DNA of 64,000 bases from SLRI01 sp964576715 (GCA_964576715.1 CAZNWE010000009.1:1-64000), one strand, 5' to 3'. Counted from the first letter of the stretch, positions 42,944 to 53,028 are shown. Translations and numbers: made by a program. The notes: generated by a model not told the origin, from the sequence alone.

Positions 42944-43114
42944 CTACTCCCGATCGGCCGGCTTGGCCGGCCATTGCTCGGCGGCAGGGTTGGCGGCAGG
43001 GCCGGTGGTTGCGGTCGCGGCGGCGCGCTGCCGCTGTTGCGCCTTGCGCTTGCGTAGATTGGCGCGCAGTGCTGCGGCCATCCGTTCCTGCCGCGGCGGC
43101 GCGGGCTCGGTCAT
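42944..43114 (-). CDS. Small basic conserved protein
   Basis: 56 residues: MTEPAPPRQERMAAALRANL then RKRKAQQRQRAA and a Pro/Ala tail. The helix with RKRKAQ is common to small proteins near murA in alphaproteobacteria; the function is unknown. ATG 43114 follows GAGGGA; an ATG at 43147 would add 11 residues. Confidence 0.5.
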   Translation of the reverse strand: MTEPAPPRQERMAAALRANLRKRKAQQRQRAAATATTGPAANPAAEQWPAKPADRE

Positions 43115-43230
43115 TCCCTCGTGCCGCTTCTCGTCGTCCGCCGCCATTGCTGCCGCCCGTCCCGTTTTGACCGCTTGCACCCCCGCCGGCGCTATGGCAT
43201 CAACCCTGCGCGCCGCGATCGAACGTGCAA

Positions 43231-43305
43231 GCCGCCATAGCTCAGGGGTAGAGCGCACCCTTGGTAAGGGTGAGGTCGAGTGTTCAAATCACTCTGGCGG
43301 CACCA
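43231..43305 (+). tRNA. tRNA-Thr (GGT)
   Basis: Cloverleaf with acceptor GCCGCCA/TGGCGGC, D-arm GCTC-AGGGGTA-GAGC, anticodon loop with GGT (reads ACC), and T-arm GTTCAAATC. The CCA is encoded (43303-43305). Confidence 0.95.
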
Positions 43306-43327
43306 GCGTCACCGGGTCGATCGCCAG

Positions 43328-43377
43328 GCCCACGAAAAAGCCCGCAGACACCAAGTGTTGCGGGCTTTTTCGTGGGC
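43328..43377. terminator. Bidirectional hairpin terminator between convergent tRNAs
   Basis: Arms of 19 bases (GCCCACGAAAAAGCCCGCA and its exact complement) around a 12-base loop. It has the AAAAA-stem-TTTTT form of a two-way intrinsic terminator, ending both tRNA-Thr (left) and tRNA-Ala (right). Confidence 0.85.
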
Positions 43378-43392
43378 TTGCGCAGCGTCGGT

Positions 43393-43468
43393 TGGTGGAG
43401 CCGAGCGGGATCGAACCGCCGACCTCCTGAATGCCATTCAGGCGCTCTCCCAGCTGAGCTACGGCCCC
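43393..43468 (-). tRNA. tRNA-Ala (GGC)
   Basis: The minus strand starts GGGGCCGTAGCTCAGCTGGG and has anticodon GGC in the loop ATGGCAT, with the T-arm GGTTCGATCC. Encoded CCA closes it. It reads GCC codons. Confidence 0.95.
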
Positions 43469-43517
43469 GACCGACACCGGTGCCGGGCATGTAGGGAAAT
43501 CGGCGGGCCGGCGCAAG

Positions 43518-44987
43518 TCAATTGTCGTCTGCGGCCGGTACTGAGGTCCGCTCGAGCGGCAGCAGCACCGTGGCCCTGAGCCCGCCGCCGGGCCGGTTGG
43601 CCAGGGTCACCTCGCCGCCATGACCGCGGATCAGGGCGCGGGCGATGGCGAGGCCGAGACCGCTGCCGCCGGTCTCCCGGCTGCGGCTCTCCTCGAGCCT
43701 CACGAAGGGCTCGAACAGCCGCTCCAGCATGGCCTCGGGCAGCCCGGGGCCATCGTCGTCGATGCGGATGTGCACCCCGGCCGGGCGGCGCGCCATTGCG
43801 ATCCGGGCGCGCTCGCCGTAGCGGATCGCGTTCTCGACCAGGTTGCGGATGGCCCGGGTCAAGGCCAGCTTGCGGCAGCGCAGGACGAGCGGCACGAAAT
43901 CGGGCGATGGCGGCTCGAGCTGCGCGTCATGGCCCTGATCGACGAAGTCCCCGACCACGCTCTCGAGCAGTGCTACGAGATCCACCGGCCGGGTCGGCTC
44001 CTCGCTGCCGGTGTCGCGGGCGAGGAGCAGGCCGGCCTCGGTCAGTGCTTGCATCTCGTCCAGGGTGGCGAGCATCTTCTCGCGCAGCGCCGGATCGTCG
44101 ACGAGCTCGGCCCGCAGGCGCAGCGTGGTGATCGGCGTGCGCAGATCGTGGCTGATCGCACCGACCAGCCGGGTGCGATCGACGAGCGACCGGCCGATCC
44201 GCGCCTGCATGGTATTGAAAGCCTCGGCGGTGCGGCGGATCTCGAGCGGGCCCGCACGGCTGTCGACGGTGACCGGCTCGCCGCGGCCGACCGCGTCGGC
44301 GGCGGCGGCGAGGCTCGCCAGAGGCCGGGTCAGCCGGCGCAACGAGAGGGCCGCCGCCAGGCTGATGGCCAGGGCGGCGGCGAGGAGGGCGGCAAGCGGC
44401 AGCGAGGCGAGCCGCGGCCGTTCGGGCGGCACCAGCATGGCGGCGTTGAGCCAGAGCGTCGGCTCGACGCGGATCGCGAGGAGCAGGCCCGAGGCCGGCG
44501 GCGCCGGCAGCGGCTGGCCCGGTTCGGCGCCAGCCTCGGTCGCCCGGTGCCAGGCGCCGTGCCAGGCCGGCCGACCCGCGCGGCCGGGTGGGTGTGGCCG
44601 CGCCACGGCGCCCGCGGCGATGCGGATCTCGAGCTCGCGGCCGCCCTCGAGCAGGCTCGCCAGGCGGCGCGCCAGGCGGCGCTCGGCGAGGCCGCCGAGG
44701 CCCGCATCGGCGCTCTCGATCACCGGCTCGGCAGCCAGCCAGAAGCGCAGCTGCCGGGTCGAGGAGGCGCGCAGCGCGCGTTGCCGCTCGCCCGGGCTCG
44801 CGGTCGCGTCGAGCAGCCTGACCAGGGCGGCGGCGCGCTCCAGCACCTGTTCGCGCGCGATCGCCATCACGGCACCCCGGCGCTCGTCCTCGAGGATGGC
44901 GAAGGTGACGAGCTGCGAGGCGACGAGGGCCAGCAGCAACAGCAGGATCAGCTGTGCCGCCAGGGTGCGGGGCCACAGCCGGCTCAC
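43518..44987 (-). CDS. Sensor histidine kinase, EnvZ-like
   Basis: 489-residue membrane kinase. Two TM segments (LILLLLLALVASQLVTFAI near residues 13-31 and LASLPLAALLAAALAISLAAAL near 195) bracket a periplasmic sensor region; a HAMP linker is followed by the H-box SHDLRTPITTLRLRAEL, N-box RNLVENAIRYG, and G-boxes DDDGPGLP and GGSGLGLAI. GTG start overlaps the response-regulator stop (GTGA). Signal unknown, possibly metal or envelope stress, given the EF-hand neighbour. Confidence 0.88.
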   Translation of the reverse strand: MSRLWPRTLAAQLILLLLLALVASQLVTFAILEDERRGAVMAIAREQVLERAAALVRLLDATASPGERQRALRASSTRQLRFWLAAEPVIESADAGLGGLAERRLARRLASLLEGGRELEIRIAAGAVARPHPPGRAGRPAWHGAWHRATEAGAEPGQPLPAPPASGLLLAIRVEPTLWLNAAMLVPPERPRLASLPLAALLAAALAISLAAALSLRRLTRPLASLAAAADAVGRGEPVTVDSRAGPLEIRRTAEAFNTMQARIGRSLVDRTRLVGAISHDLRTPITTLRLRAELVDDPALREKMLATLDEMQALTEAGLLLARDTGSEEPTRPVDLVALLESVVGDFVDQGHDAQLEPPSPDFVPLVLRCRKLALTRAIRNLVENAIRYGERARIAMARRPAGVHIRIDDDGPGLPEAMLERLFEPFVRLEESRSRETGGSGLGLAIARALIRGHGGEVTLANRPGGGLRATVLLPLERTSVPAADDN

Positions 44988-45706
44988 GCCGGCTCGACCT
45001 TGCCGGTGAAGCTGTAGCCGCCGCCCCAGTGGGTCTTGATCAGCTGCGGGCTCTTCGGATCGCGCTCGAGCTTCTTGCGCAGCCGGCTGACCTGGTTGTC
45101 GACGCTGCGATCGAAGGGAGCGGCCGCGCGGCCGCGGGTGAGGTCGAGCAGCTGATCGCGGCTGAGCACGACGCCCGGGTGGCGCAACAGGGCCGACAGC
45201 AGCAGGAATTCGCCGGTGCTGAGTGGGACCGCGGTGCCCTCGGCGTCGATCAGCTCCCGCGCTGCCAAGTCGAGCACCCAGCGATCGAGACGCAGCCGGC
45301 CGCGCGGTCCGGGCTCGGTCGGCTGGTGCGGCAGGCTGCGCGCCCGGCGCAGCACGGCCCGGATCCGCGCCAGCAGCTCGCGCGGGGCGAACGGCTTGGT
45401 GACATAGTCGTCGGCGCCCATCTCGAGGCCGACGATCCGCTCGGTCTCCTCGGCGAGCGCGGTCAGCAGGATGATCGGCAGCGACCCCTTGGCGCGCAGC
45501 TCGCGGCAGAGCGTCAGCCCGTCCTCGCGCGGCATCATGATGTCGAGCACGACGAGGTCGATCGCCTGGGTGGCGAGCAGCTGCCGGGCGGCGGCGGCGC
45601 TCTCCGCCGTGCTGACCCGGTGGCCGTGCTTGACCAGGTACTGGCGCAGCGCGTCGCGGACGTCGCGATTGTCGTCGACGACGAGGAGATGCGGGCTCTC
45701 GTTCAT
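44984..45706 (-). CDS. OmpR-family response regulator
   Basis: 240-residue regulator. The receiver domain has the phospho-Asp in LVVLDIMMP (near residue 55) and the conserved Lys in VTKPFAPRE; the DNA-binding winged helix ends with HWGGGYSF. It pairs with the kinase encoded downstream. It is divergent from the EF-hand gene with 170 bases between, so it probably regulates it and itself. Confidence 0.92.
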   Translation of the reverse strand: MNESPHLLVVDDNRDVRDALRQYLVKHGHRVSTAESAAAARQLLATQAIDLVVLDIMMPREDGLTLCRELRAKGSLPIILLTALAEETERIVGLEMGADDYVTKPFAPRELLARIRAVLRRARSLPHQPTEPGPRGRLRLDRWVLDLAARELIDAEGTAVPLSTGEFLLLSALLRHPGVVLSRDQLLDLTRGRAAAPFDRSVDNQVSRLRKKLERDPKSPQLIKTHWGGGYSFTGKVEPA

Positions 45707-45876
45707 GCGTCCAGCGGATAGGCCGGTCGGCGGGGCGGTGTGAACGGAAAAGTGTAAGGCTTTGTATCAGCCGGGCCGGTTGACGCTCATCATGACCAAA
45801 ACGCGGTTCGGCCGACGCAGTTTCGCGACAGGCGGCGGCGAGGATGCGCCTCGACCTCAACAAGGAGACATCTGCC

Positions 45877-46467
45877 ATGCGGAAGACACTCGTCATCGGC
45901 TCGCTTGCCACGGTATTCGGGCTCGCGGTGGTCGGCGGCACCCTGGCCTGGTCGCACCATGCGCAAGCCCGGGGCGGCTGGGCCGACTTCGCCGCGCCAA
46001 TGGGCGGCCATGGTCCGGGCATGGGCATGGGTATGGGTATGGGCATGGGGCCGGGCGGCGGCCGCGGCATGGGTGCCATGCAGCTCTTCGAGCAGTTCGA
46101 CCGTTCGGGCGAGGGCCGGGTCAGCCAGGCCGATGTCGACGCGGTGCGGGCCGAGCGGTTCGCCAGCTTCGACGTCGATGGCGACGGCGTGCTGGCACTC
46201 GCCGAGTTCGAGCAGCTCTGGCTCGAGGCGATGCGCGAGGCCATGGTGCGCGGCTTTCAGCAGCTCGACCGGGACGGCGACGCCGCGGTCACCGAAGCGG
46301 AGTTTCTGACGCCGTTCGGCAACGTGGTCGCCCGGCTCGACCAGGACGGCGACGGCGTCGTCACCCGCGACGAGCTCAGCCAGATGATGCGTGATCGGCG
46401 GGCCGAAATGGGTGGCCGGCGCGGTCCCGGTGCCGGGCGTCGCGGCCCCTTGCCGCCGACCGACTGA
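45877..46467 (+). CDS. Secreted EF-hand protein with Gly-Met repeats
   Basis: 196-residue protein: a signal segment (LVIGSLATVFGLAVVGGTLAW, residues 5-25), a His/Met/Gly-rich stretch (GMGMGMGMGMG near residues 50-60) and four EF-hand loops (DRSGEGRVSQAD, DVDGDGVLALAE, DRDGDAAVTEAE, DQDGDGVVTRDE). Calcium binding is expected in the periplasm; the GM repeat could bind copper or be a flexible linker. The start ATG has AAGGAGA eight bases upstream. Confidence 0.75.
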   Translation: MRKTLVIGSLATVFGLAVVGGTLAWSHHAQARGGWADFAAPMGGHGPGMGMGMGMGMGPGGGRGMGAMQLFEQFDRSGEGRVSQADVDAVRAERFASFDVDGDGVLALAEFEQLWLEAMREAMVRGFQQLDRDGDAAVTEAEFLTPFGNVVARLDQDGDGVVTRDELSQMMRDRRAEMGGRRGPGAGRRGPLPPTD

Positions 46468-46501
46468 CGCCGCCGGTGGTCGGCGGGCGGTGCCGGCCGG
46501 C

Positions 46502-46945
46502 TCAGCGGCGGTCGTCGTCCTCGCCGACCTCGGGGTCGATGACCTCGCCCAGAGCGTCGTCGTCGCCGAGTTCGGCGGCGTCCTCGATCAGCGGGTCGTC
46601 GTCCTCGTCGTCGTCGGCGACCGGCACATCCGGCTCGTCGACCTCGGCATCCGTGTCATCGACCTCCTCGGCGTCGACCTCATCCACGTCGTCGGTCTCG
46701 ACGCCGTCATCCGCCTCGACAATCTCGTCGATATCCTCGTCGTCGGTCTCGACATCGGCGGGCTTGGCCGCGGCGGTGGCGAGCGCCCGGACCGGATTGC
46801 GCGGCCGCCGGGTGCGCGCCAATTGCTCGAGATCGAAGGGTGCTCCGCAGGCCGGGCAGACGAGGTCCGCGAGCTTGCCGAAATCGTAGAAGCGTGCCCC
46901 GCAGGCAAGGCAGGTCCGCTTGGTTCCCAGTTCCGGCTTGGGCAA
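46502..46945 (-). CDS. TIGR02300 (FYDLN acid) family protein
   Basis: 147-residue alphaproteobacterial protein. The N-terminus is a zinc ribbon (CLAC...FYDFGK...CPAC), giving the family name; the C-terminal half is a run of Asp, Glu and Val (EVDDTDAEVDEPDV). The function is unknown. It is divergent from aroA, as in many relatives. Confidence 0.92.
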   Translation of the reverse strand: MPKPELGTKRTCLACGARFYDFGKLADLVCPACGAPFDLEQLARTRRPRNPVRALATAAAKPADVETDDEDIDEIVEADDGVETDDVDEVDAEEVDDTDAEVDEPDVPVADDDEDDDPLIEDAAELGDDDALGEVIDPEVGEDDDRR

Positions 46946-47027
46946 GGCGATCCCCTATGAACTGAAACACAGATGAGCGCTCGCAAGGCGCGATAATTTC
47001 GACCCAGGGTTGCGGCTGGGACAGGCC

Positions 47028-47046
47028 GACCGCCGCTTCGGCGGTC
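47028..47046. repeat. Perfect hairpin upstream of aroA
   Basis: GACCGCCG-CTT-CGGCGGTC, eight-base arms, no T tract. It lies in the 236-base gap between the TIGR02300 gene and aroA; it may be a leader hairpin or chance. Confidence 0.4.
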
Positions 47047-47181
47047 AGGGGAATTGCCATGATCACCCAAGGCTGTCAAAAGCAAATCGCGCGCGCCGGA
47101 CGGGCCTCCCGTCGGTGCCACCGCAGGTGCCGGCCGATGGCGGCACCGCCATGGCCATTCCCAGCCATCGAGGTCGATCGC

Positions 47182-48500
47182 ATGCTGCTCAAGGCGGCGC
47201 CGCATGGCGCGCTGACGGGTGATGTTCGTGTTCCAGGTGATAAATCCATCTCGCATCGCTCGCTGATGCTGGCGGCGCTGGCCGTCGGCGAAAGTCGCAT
47301 CGATGGCCTGCTCGAAGGGGCGGACGTGCTGGCCACCGCCGCGGCCACCGCCGCGCTGGGCGCCACGTTGCGCCGGGCCGATGACGGCAGCTGGCGGGTC
47401 CACGGCTGCGGCGTCAGCGGGCTCGCCGAGCCCGCGACGGTGCTCGACCTCGGCAATGCCGGCACCGGGGTTCGGCTGTTGATGGGCATGCTCGCCGGCC
47501 ATGGCTTCACCAGCTTCCTTTCCGGCGACGCCTCGCTGCGCAGCCGGCCGATGCGGCGGATCGCCGAGCCGCTCGAGACCATGGGGGCCGCCGTCCTGGC
47601 ACGGAGCGGCTGCCGGCTGCCGCTGGCGCTGACTGGCCGGGTCGATCTCGTGCCAATCACCTGGCGCTCGCCCGTGGCCTCCGCCCAGATCAAGTCGGCG
47701 GTGCTGCTCGCCGGCCTCCACGCACCCGGGCGGACCACGCTGATCGAGCCCCTGGCCTCGCGCGATCACACCGAGCGGATGCTGGCGGCGATGGGGGCCC
47801 GGCTGACCAGCGCCGGCACCGCCGATGGCTGGGCAGTCGAAATCGAGGGCGAGCCCGAGCTGACCCCGCAACATTTCGTCGTGCCGGCGGACCCGTCATC
47901 GGCCGCCTTTCCGCTGGTCGCGGCATTGCTCGCCGGCGACAGTGCCGTGACCATCCGCGGCATCTCGGTCAATCCGCTGCGCACCGGACTATTGACGACG
48001 CTGGCGGAAATGGGCGCCGTGCTGCGGCTGACCGACGAGCGCACCGCGGCGGGCGAGCCCGTGGCCGACCTCGCGATCGAGGCGAGCCGGCTCGCCGCCG
48101 TCGACGTGCCGGCGGCGCGAGCACCGGCGATGATCGACGAGTACCCGATCCTCGCCGTCGCCGCCGCCTTCGCCCACGGCACGACGCGAATGCGCGGGCT
48201 GGCCGAGCTGCGGGTCAAGGAGAGCGATCGGCTCACCGCCATGGCCGACGGCCTCGCCGCGGCCGGCATCGACGTGGCGATCGAGGACGACGATCTCCTG
48301 GTCACCGGGCCGGTCCGGGCGACCCGCGAGGTCACCATCGACGCCCGTCACGACCATCGCATCGCCATGAGCTTTCTGGTTCTCGGCGGGCTCGGCTCGG
48401 CCGCCGTCACGGTCGCCGGCGCCGAGACCATCGGCACCAGCTTTCCCGGCTTCACCGAGCTGATGAACGGGCTGGGTGCGGCGATCACCGAGGTCGGCCC

Positions 48501-48504
<4 letters not shown>
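47182..48504 (+). CDS. aroA: 3-phosphoshikimate 1-carboxyvinyltransferase (EPSP synthase)
   Basis: 440-residue shikimate-pathway enzyme joining PEP and shikimate-3-phosphate; cytoplasmic. It is of the class II (CP4-like) pattern, with VPGDKSISHRSLML, LGNAGTGVRLLMG, SGDASLRSRPM and RAPAMIDEYPILAVAAAFA. In CP4 the position in NA-x-TG that limits glyphosate binding is Ala; here it is Gly. The ATG at 47182 has GAGG seven bases upstream; an ATG at 47137 is also possible. Coupled to cmk by GTGA. Confidence 0.93.
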
Positions 48505-49154
<650 letters not shown>

Positions 49155-49206
49155 ACCGTAACCCTTGCCCCGACCGGCCCCCGCGCCGGGCGGTTTTGGA
49201 GACAGA

Positions 49207-50940
49207 ATGCAAGAAGCCATCGCGACCACTTCCGGTCCGTCGCAAGCCGATTTCGCGGCGATGCTGGACGAGAGCCTGGGCGGCAGCGGCAAGCTCGAAG
49301 GCTCGGTGGTCAAGGGCACGATCATCGCCCTCGACAATGAGGACGCCGTCGTCGACGTCGGCCTCAAGTCGGAGGGCCGCGTGCCGCTGAAGGAGTTCTC
49401 GACCCCCGGCCATCCGGTCGAGCCGAAGATCGGCGACGAGGTCGAGGTCTATGTCGAACGCTTCGAGAACAAGAGCGGCGAGGCCGTCCTCAGTCGCGAG
49501 AAGGCCCGCCGCGAGGAGAGCTGGAACCGGCTCGAGCGCGCCTTCAACGAGCAGGACAAGGTCGAGGGTGCCATCTTCGGCCGGGTCAAGGGCGGCTTTG
49601 CCGTCGATCTCGGCGGTGCCGTGGCCTTTCTGCCGGGCAGCCAGGTCGACATCCGCCCGGTCCGCGACGTCGCCCCGCTGGTCAACAAGCCCGAACCCTT
49701 CTTGATCCTGAAGATGGACCGGAGGCGCGGCAACATCGTCGTCTCCAGGCGCGCCGTGCTCGAGGAGAGCAGGAAGGAGCAACGCGACGAACTGCTCGCG
49801 ACGCTCAGCGAGGGCCAGGTGCTCGACGGGGTGGTCAAGAACATCACCGACTATGGCGCCTTCGTCGATCTCGGCGGGCTCGACGGCCTGTTGCACGTGA
49901 CCGACATCTCCTGGAAGCGGGTCAACCACCCGACCGAGGTGCTGGGCGTCGGCCAGAACCTCAAGGTGCAGGTCATCCGCTTCAACCGCGAGACCCAGCG
50001 CATCAGCCTCGGCATGAAGCAGCTTGAGGCCGATCCGTGGGAGGGGGTCGAGCTGAAGTACCCGGTCGGCACCAAGTTCAAGGGTACGGTGACCAACATC
50101 ACCGACTACGGCGCCTTCGTCGAGCTCGAGCCCGGTGTGGAGGGCCTGGTGCACGTCTCCGAGATGAGCTGGACCAAGAAGAACATCCATCCCGGCAAGA
50201 TCGTCTCGACCAGCCAGGAGGTCGAGGTGATGATCCTCGAGGTCGATCCGGACAAGCGGCGGATCAGCCTCGGCCTCAAGCAGACCATGGGCAACCCCTG
50301 GGAGGCCTTCCTCGAGGCGCATCCGGTCGGCTCGGAGGTCGAGGGCGAGATCCGCAACATCACCGAGTTCGGCCTGTTCGTCGGTGTCGACAACGACGTC
50401 GACGGCATGGTGCACCTCTCCGATATCGACTGGGCCGAGCCCGGCGAGGAGGCCGTCAAACGCTTCAGCAAGGGCGACGTGGTCAAGGCGCAGGTGCTCG
50501 ACGTCGATGTCGAGAAGGAGCGCATCAGCCTCGGCATCAAGCAGCTCGCGGCCGATCCGTTCAAGGAGGCCACTTCCGGCATCAAGAAGGGTGATCGGGT
50601 CACCTGCACGGTCAAGGAGGTGACAACCGGCGGCATCGAGGTCGAGACGACCACCGGTGCCGTGGGCTTCATCCGCAAGGCCGAGCTCAGCCGCGATCGG
50701 GACCAGCAGCGGCCCGAGCGCTACGCCCCGGGCGAGAAGCTCGACGCCCGCGTCACCAATATCGACCCCGCCAGCCGCCGGCTGACCCTGTCGGTCAAGG
50801 CGCTCGAGATCGCCGACGAGAAGCAGGCGATGGCCGAATACGGCTCCTCTGACAGTGGTGCCAGCCTCGGCGATATCCTGGGCGCGGCCCTGCGCCAGAA
50901 GCAGGAAGAGGCCAAGACGACCGACGACGAAACGACGTAG
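49207..50940 (+). CDS. rpsA: 30S ribosomal protein bS1
   Basis: 577-residue mRNA-binding protein with six S1 domains, e.g. GTIIALDNEDAVVDVGLKSEG, VVKNITDYGAFVDLGGLDGL and GTVTNITDYGAFVELEPGVEG. It helps start-site unfolding and initiation. ATG 49207 has GGAG seven bases upstream. The neighbours cmk and ihfB are the standard order. Confidence 0.95.
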   Translation: MQEAIATTSGPSQADFAAMLDESLGGSGKLEGSVVKGTIIALDNEDAVVDVGLKSEGRVPLKEFSTPGHPVEPKIGDEVEVYVERFENKSGEAVLSREKARREESWNRLERAFNEQDKVEGAIFGRVKGGFAVDLGGAVAFLPGSQVDIRPVRDVAPLVNKPEPFLILKMDRRRGNIVVSRRAVLEESRKEQRDELLATLSEGQVLDGVVKNITDYGAFVDLGGLDGLLHVTDISWKRVNHPTEVLGVGQNLKVQVIRFNRETQRISLGMKQLEADPWEGVELKYPVGTKFKGTVTNITDYGAFVELEPGVEGLVHVSEMSWTKKNIHPGKIVSTSQEVEVMILEVDPDKRRISLGLKQTMGNPWEAFLEAHPVGSEVEGEIRNITEFGLFVGVDNDVDGMVHLSDIDWAEPGEEAVKRFSKGDVVKAQVLDVDVEKERISLGIKQLAADPFKEATSGIKKGDRVTCTVKEVTTGGIEVETTTGAVGFIRKAELSRDRDQQRPERYAPGEKLDARVTNIDPASRRLTLSVKALEIADEKQAMAEYGSSDSGASLGDILGAALRQKQEEAKTTDDETT

Positions 50941-51292
50941 CGGGTGCCGTCGCGACGCGGCACCGCCGGGCTCGCTCGGCGGCGGCGTCGCGGCAACCGG
51001 GCGTCGGCCCCGCCAGGCGGCAGGTGCGCGCGACTTGCCTGGGTGATGCCGACAGCTTCGGCGGACCTGTCGAGCTGCCGTGCCGCGCCCGGGTTTCGCC
51101 AGTGCCACACGACACGGGACCCGAACGGGCCCGTGGCGGCCGCCTGAACACCTTGCGCATGGCGATCTGCCGGCGCCGCTGTCGCGATGGTCTCCACTGG
51201 CTTCACCGACCCGCCGGGCTTCGCTTGACGCTGGGGCTCGGCTTTGCCAAGCTTCCACTGTCGTTTGCGGCTGCGGCCGGGTGGAAGCGAAC
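50941..51292. other. rpsA-ihfB intergenic region
   Basis: 352 bases without a supported gene. A hairpin (GGTGCCG/CGGCACC at 50943-50964) directly follows the rpsA stop but has no T tract, so it is at best a weak or Rho-assisted terminator. A TTGACG at 51225 could be a -35 for ihfB; I see no clear -10. Confidence 0.5.
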
Positions 51293-51574
51293 ATGACCAA
51301 GTCGGACTTGATCAAGCGGCTCGCCGAGGCGAACCCGCATTTGTTCTTGCGTGATATCGAGCGCATCGTCTCCACCGTCTTCGACGAGATCGGCGACGCG
51401 TTGGCCGCCGGCAATCGGGTCGAACTGCGCGGCTTCGGCGCCTTCTCGGTCCGGCCCCGCGACGAGCGTACCGGCCGCAATCCGCGCACCGGCGACGAGG
51501 TGCTGGTACCACGCAAGCTGGTGCCGTATTTCAAGACCGGCAAGGAGCTCCGCGAGCGGCTGAACAAGCGCTGA
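51293..51574 (+). CDS. ihfB: Integration host factor subunit beta
   Basis: 93-residue HU/IHF family protein. MTKSDLIKRLAEANP and VELRGFGAFSVRPRDERTGRN match; the GRNPRTG arm contains the Pro that intercalates DNA. It bends DNA with IhfA at replication, recombination and promoters. Order after rpsA is standard. Confidence 0.95.
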   Translation: MTKSDLIKRLAEANPHLFLRDIERIVSTVFDEIGDALAAGNRVELRGFGAFSVRPRDERTGRNPRTGDEVLVPRKLVPYFKTGKELRERLNKR

Positions 51575-51624
51575 CCGGGCGAGTGCCGTCGCCGCCATCC
51601 CCTAATCGAACCGAGGAGTGCTCG

Positions 51625-51978
51625 ATGACGAAATTCCTGCGAACCGTGCTCGCCATCGTTGGCCTGCTCGTCATCGTCACCTTCTCCGTCGCCAATCGCG
51701 GGATGGTCGCTGTCAACTTCTTCCCGCTGCCGCTGCCCATCGTCGAGCTGCCGCTGTTCGCGGTCTTCTTGATCGGCGTGTTCGTCGGGGCGATCCTCGG
51801 CGGCTTGTCGCTCTGGCTCTCCGAGAGCGAGATGCGCCGTGAATGGCGGATGCTGCGCCGCAAGGCGCGGGCCGAGGCCTACCGGCAAAAGCAGCAGGAA
51901 CTCGCCGAGGAGCAGGTCGCAGCCGAGCGCTCGAAACAGCGTCAGGACGCCCTCGCCTTGGCCGCGCCGCGCCGCTGA
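51625..51978 (+). CDS. lapA: LapA family (DUF1049) membrane protein
   Basis: 117 residues. Two membrane segments (FLRTVLAIVGLLVIVTFSVA and ELPLFAVFLIGVFVGAILGGL) are followed by a basic coiled-coil tail (REWRMLRRKARAEAYRQKQQ). LapA takes part in LPS assembly regulation with LapB in other bacteria. The ATG has GAGGAG nine bases upstream. It lies 50 bases after ihfB. Confidence 0.85.
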   Translation: MTKFLRTVLAIVGLLVIVTFSVANRGMVAVNFFPLPLPIVELPLFAVFLIGVFVGAILGGLSLWLSESEMRREWRMLRRKARAEAYRQKQQELAEEQVAAERSKQRQDALALAAPRR

Positions 51979-51999
51979 GCAGCGGCGCCAGCCACGCTG

Positions 52000-52941
52000 A
52001 TGCTGCCCGTCCACGATCGCGCCGCGGTCGAGCATGCCCTGGCGTTTCCGGCCCTCATCGACGCCCTCGAACGTGGCTTCGCCGAGGGCTGTGCTGCACC
52101 CGTCCGCCACCACCATGCCGTGCCACGCAGTGGCGCGCCGGATGCCACCCTGCTGCTGATGCCGGCGTGGCAGCAGGACCGCCATCTCGGCGTCAAGATC
52201 GTCCAGGTCTCACCCGGCAACGAGGCCAAGGGCCTGCCCACCGTCGACGGCCTCTATCTGCTGTTCGAGGCAAGCACGGGCACCCCGCTCGCGGTGATGG
52301 ACGGCAAGGCGATCACCGAGCGCCGCACCGCTGCCGCCTCGGCCCTGGCCGCCCGCTTCCTCGCGCGCCCGAATGCCCGTCACCACCTGGTCATCGGCGC
52401 CGGTGCCGTTGCCGCCATGCTGGTGCCGGCCCACGCCGCCGTCCGCCCGATCGACCGTGTGACCTTGTGGAACCGCACCCCCGCCAAGGCGCAGTCACTC
52501 GCCGAACGACTGGCCGCCGACGGCTTCGCGGTCGACGTCACGACCGACCTGAAGACCGCGTTGGCCGAGGCCGACATCATCAGTGCTGCCACCATGAGCA
52601 CCGAGCCCCTGGTCCTGGGCGAACTGGTCAAGCCCGGCGCCCATGTCGACCTGGTCGGCGCCTTCAACCACCGCTTGCGGGAGAGTGACGATGCGCTGCT
52701 GGCTCGCGCCCGGCTGTTCGTCGACACCCGTGCCGGCGCCTTGGCCGAGGCCGGCGACATTCTCCAGGCGATCGCCGCCGGGGCCATCGACGAGGCCGCG
52801 ATCGCCGCCGACCTCGCCGAGCTCTGCAAGGGAACCCACGAAGGGCGCGCCACGGTCGACGAGGTCACCGTCTTCAAGTCGGTCGGTGCGGCGATCGAGG
52901 ATCTCGTCGCCGCCAACCTCGTCATGGAGCGCAGCAGGTGA
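52000..52941 (+). CDS. Ornithine cyclodeaminase/mu-crystallin family protein
   Basis: 313-residue NAD(P)-dependent enzyme. LGVKIVQVSPGN, ITERRTAAASALAA, the Rossmann loop VIGAGAVAAM (near residue 130) and NRTPAKAQSLAERLAADG identify the family. Relatives make proline from ornithine or reduce cyclic imino acids, or act on alanine; the substrate here is not fixed. Confidence 0.85.
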   Translation: MLPVHDRAAVEHALAFPALIDALERGFAEGCAAPVRHHHAVPRSGAPDATLLLMPAWQQDRHLGVKIVQVSPGNEAKGLPTVDGLYLLFEASTGTPLAVMDGKAITERRTAAASALAARFLARPNARHHLVIGAGAVAAMLVPAHAAVRPIDRVTLWNRTPAKAQSLAERLAADGFAVDVTTDLKTALAEADIISAATMSTEPLVLGELVKPGAHVDLVGAFNHRLRESDDALLARARLFVDTRAGALAEAGDILQAIAAGAIDEAAIAADLAELCKGTHEGRATVDEVTVFKSVGAAIEDLVAANLVMERSR

Positions 52942-53028
52942 AGGGCTTCGTCGTCGATGGCGGCATCGTCCAGCCCGGCGCCGCGGGGACCAAGCGCGCC
53001 GCCCTGGTGCCGGGCTGAGCCCTGAGGC

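Noticed and set aside
45738..45758. GTGTGAA/GTGTAAG repeat as an OmpR-type operator in the gap before the EF-hand gene
   Set aside because: The 14-base spacing does not fit a helical-turn repeat and the half-sites differ, so evidence is too weak to list.
43518..46244. 908-codon minus-strand frame spanning kinase, regulator and EF-hand gene
   Set aside because: Only the part below 44987 is the kinase. The rest is the wrong frame over the regulator and the antisense of the EF-hand gene.
52938..53018. 26-codon frame after the ornithine-cyclodeaminase gene (GTG overlapping the stop)
   Set aside because: No family match and a weak start; probably a coincidence of GTGA overlap.
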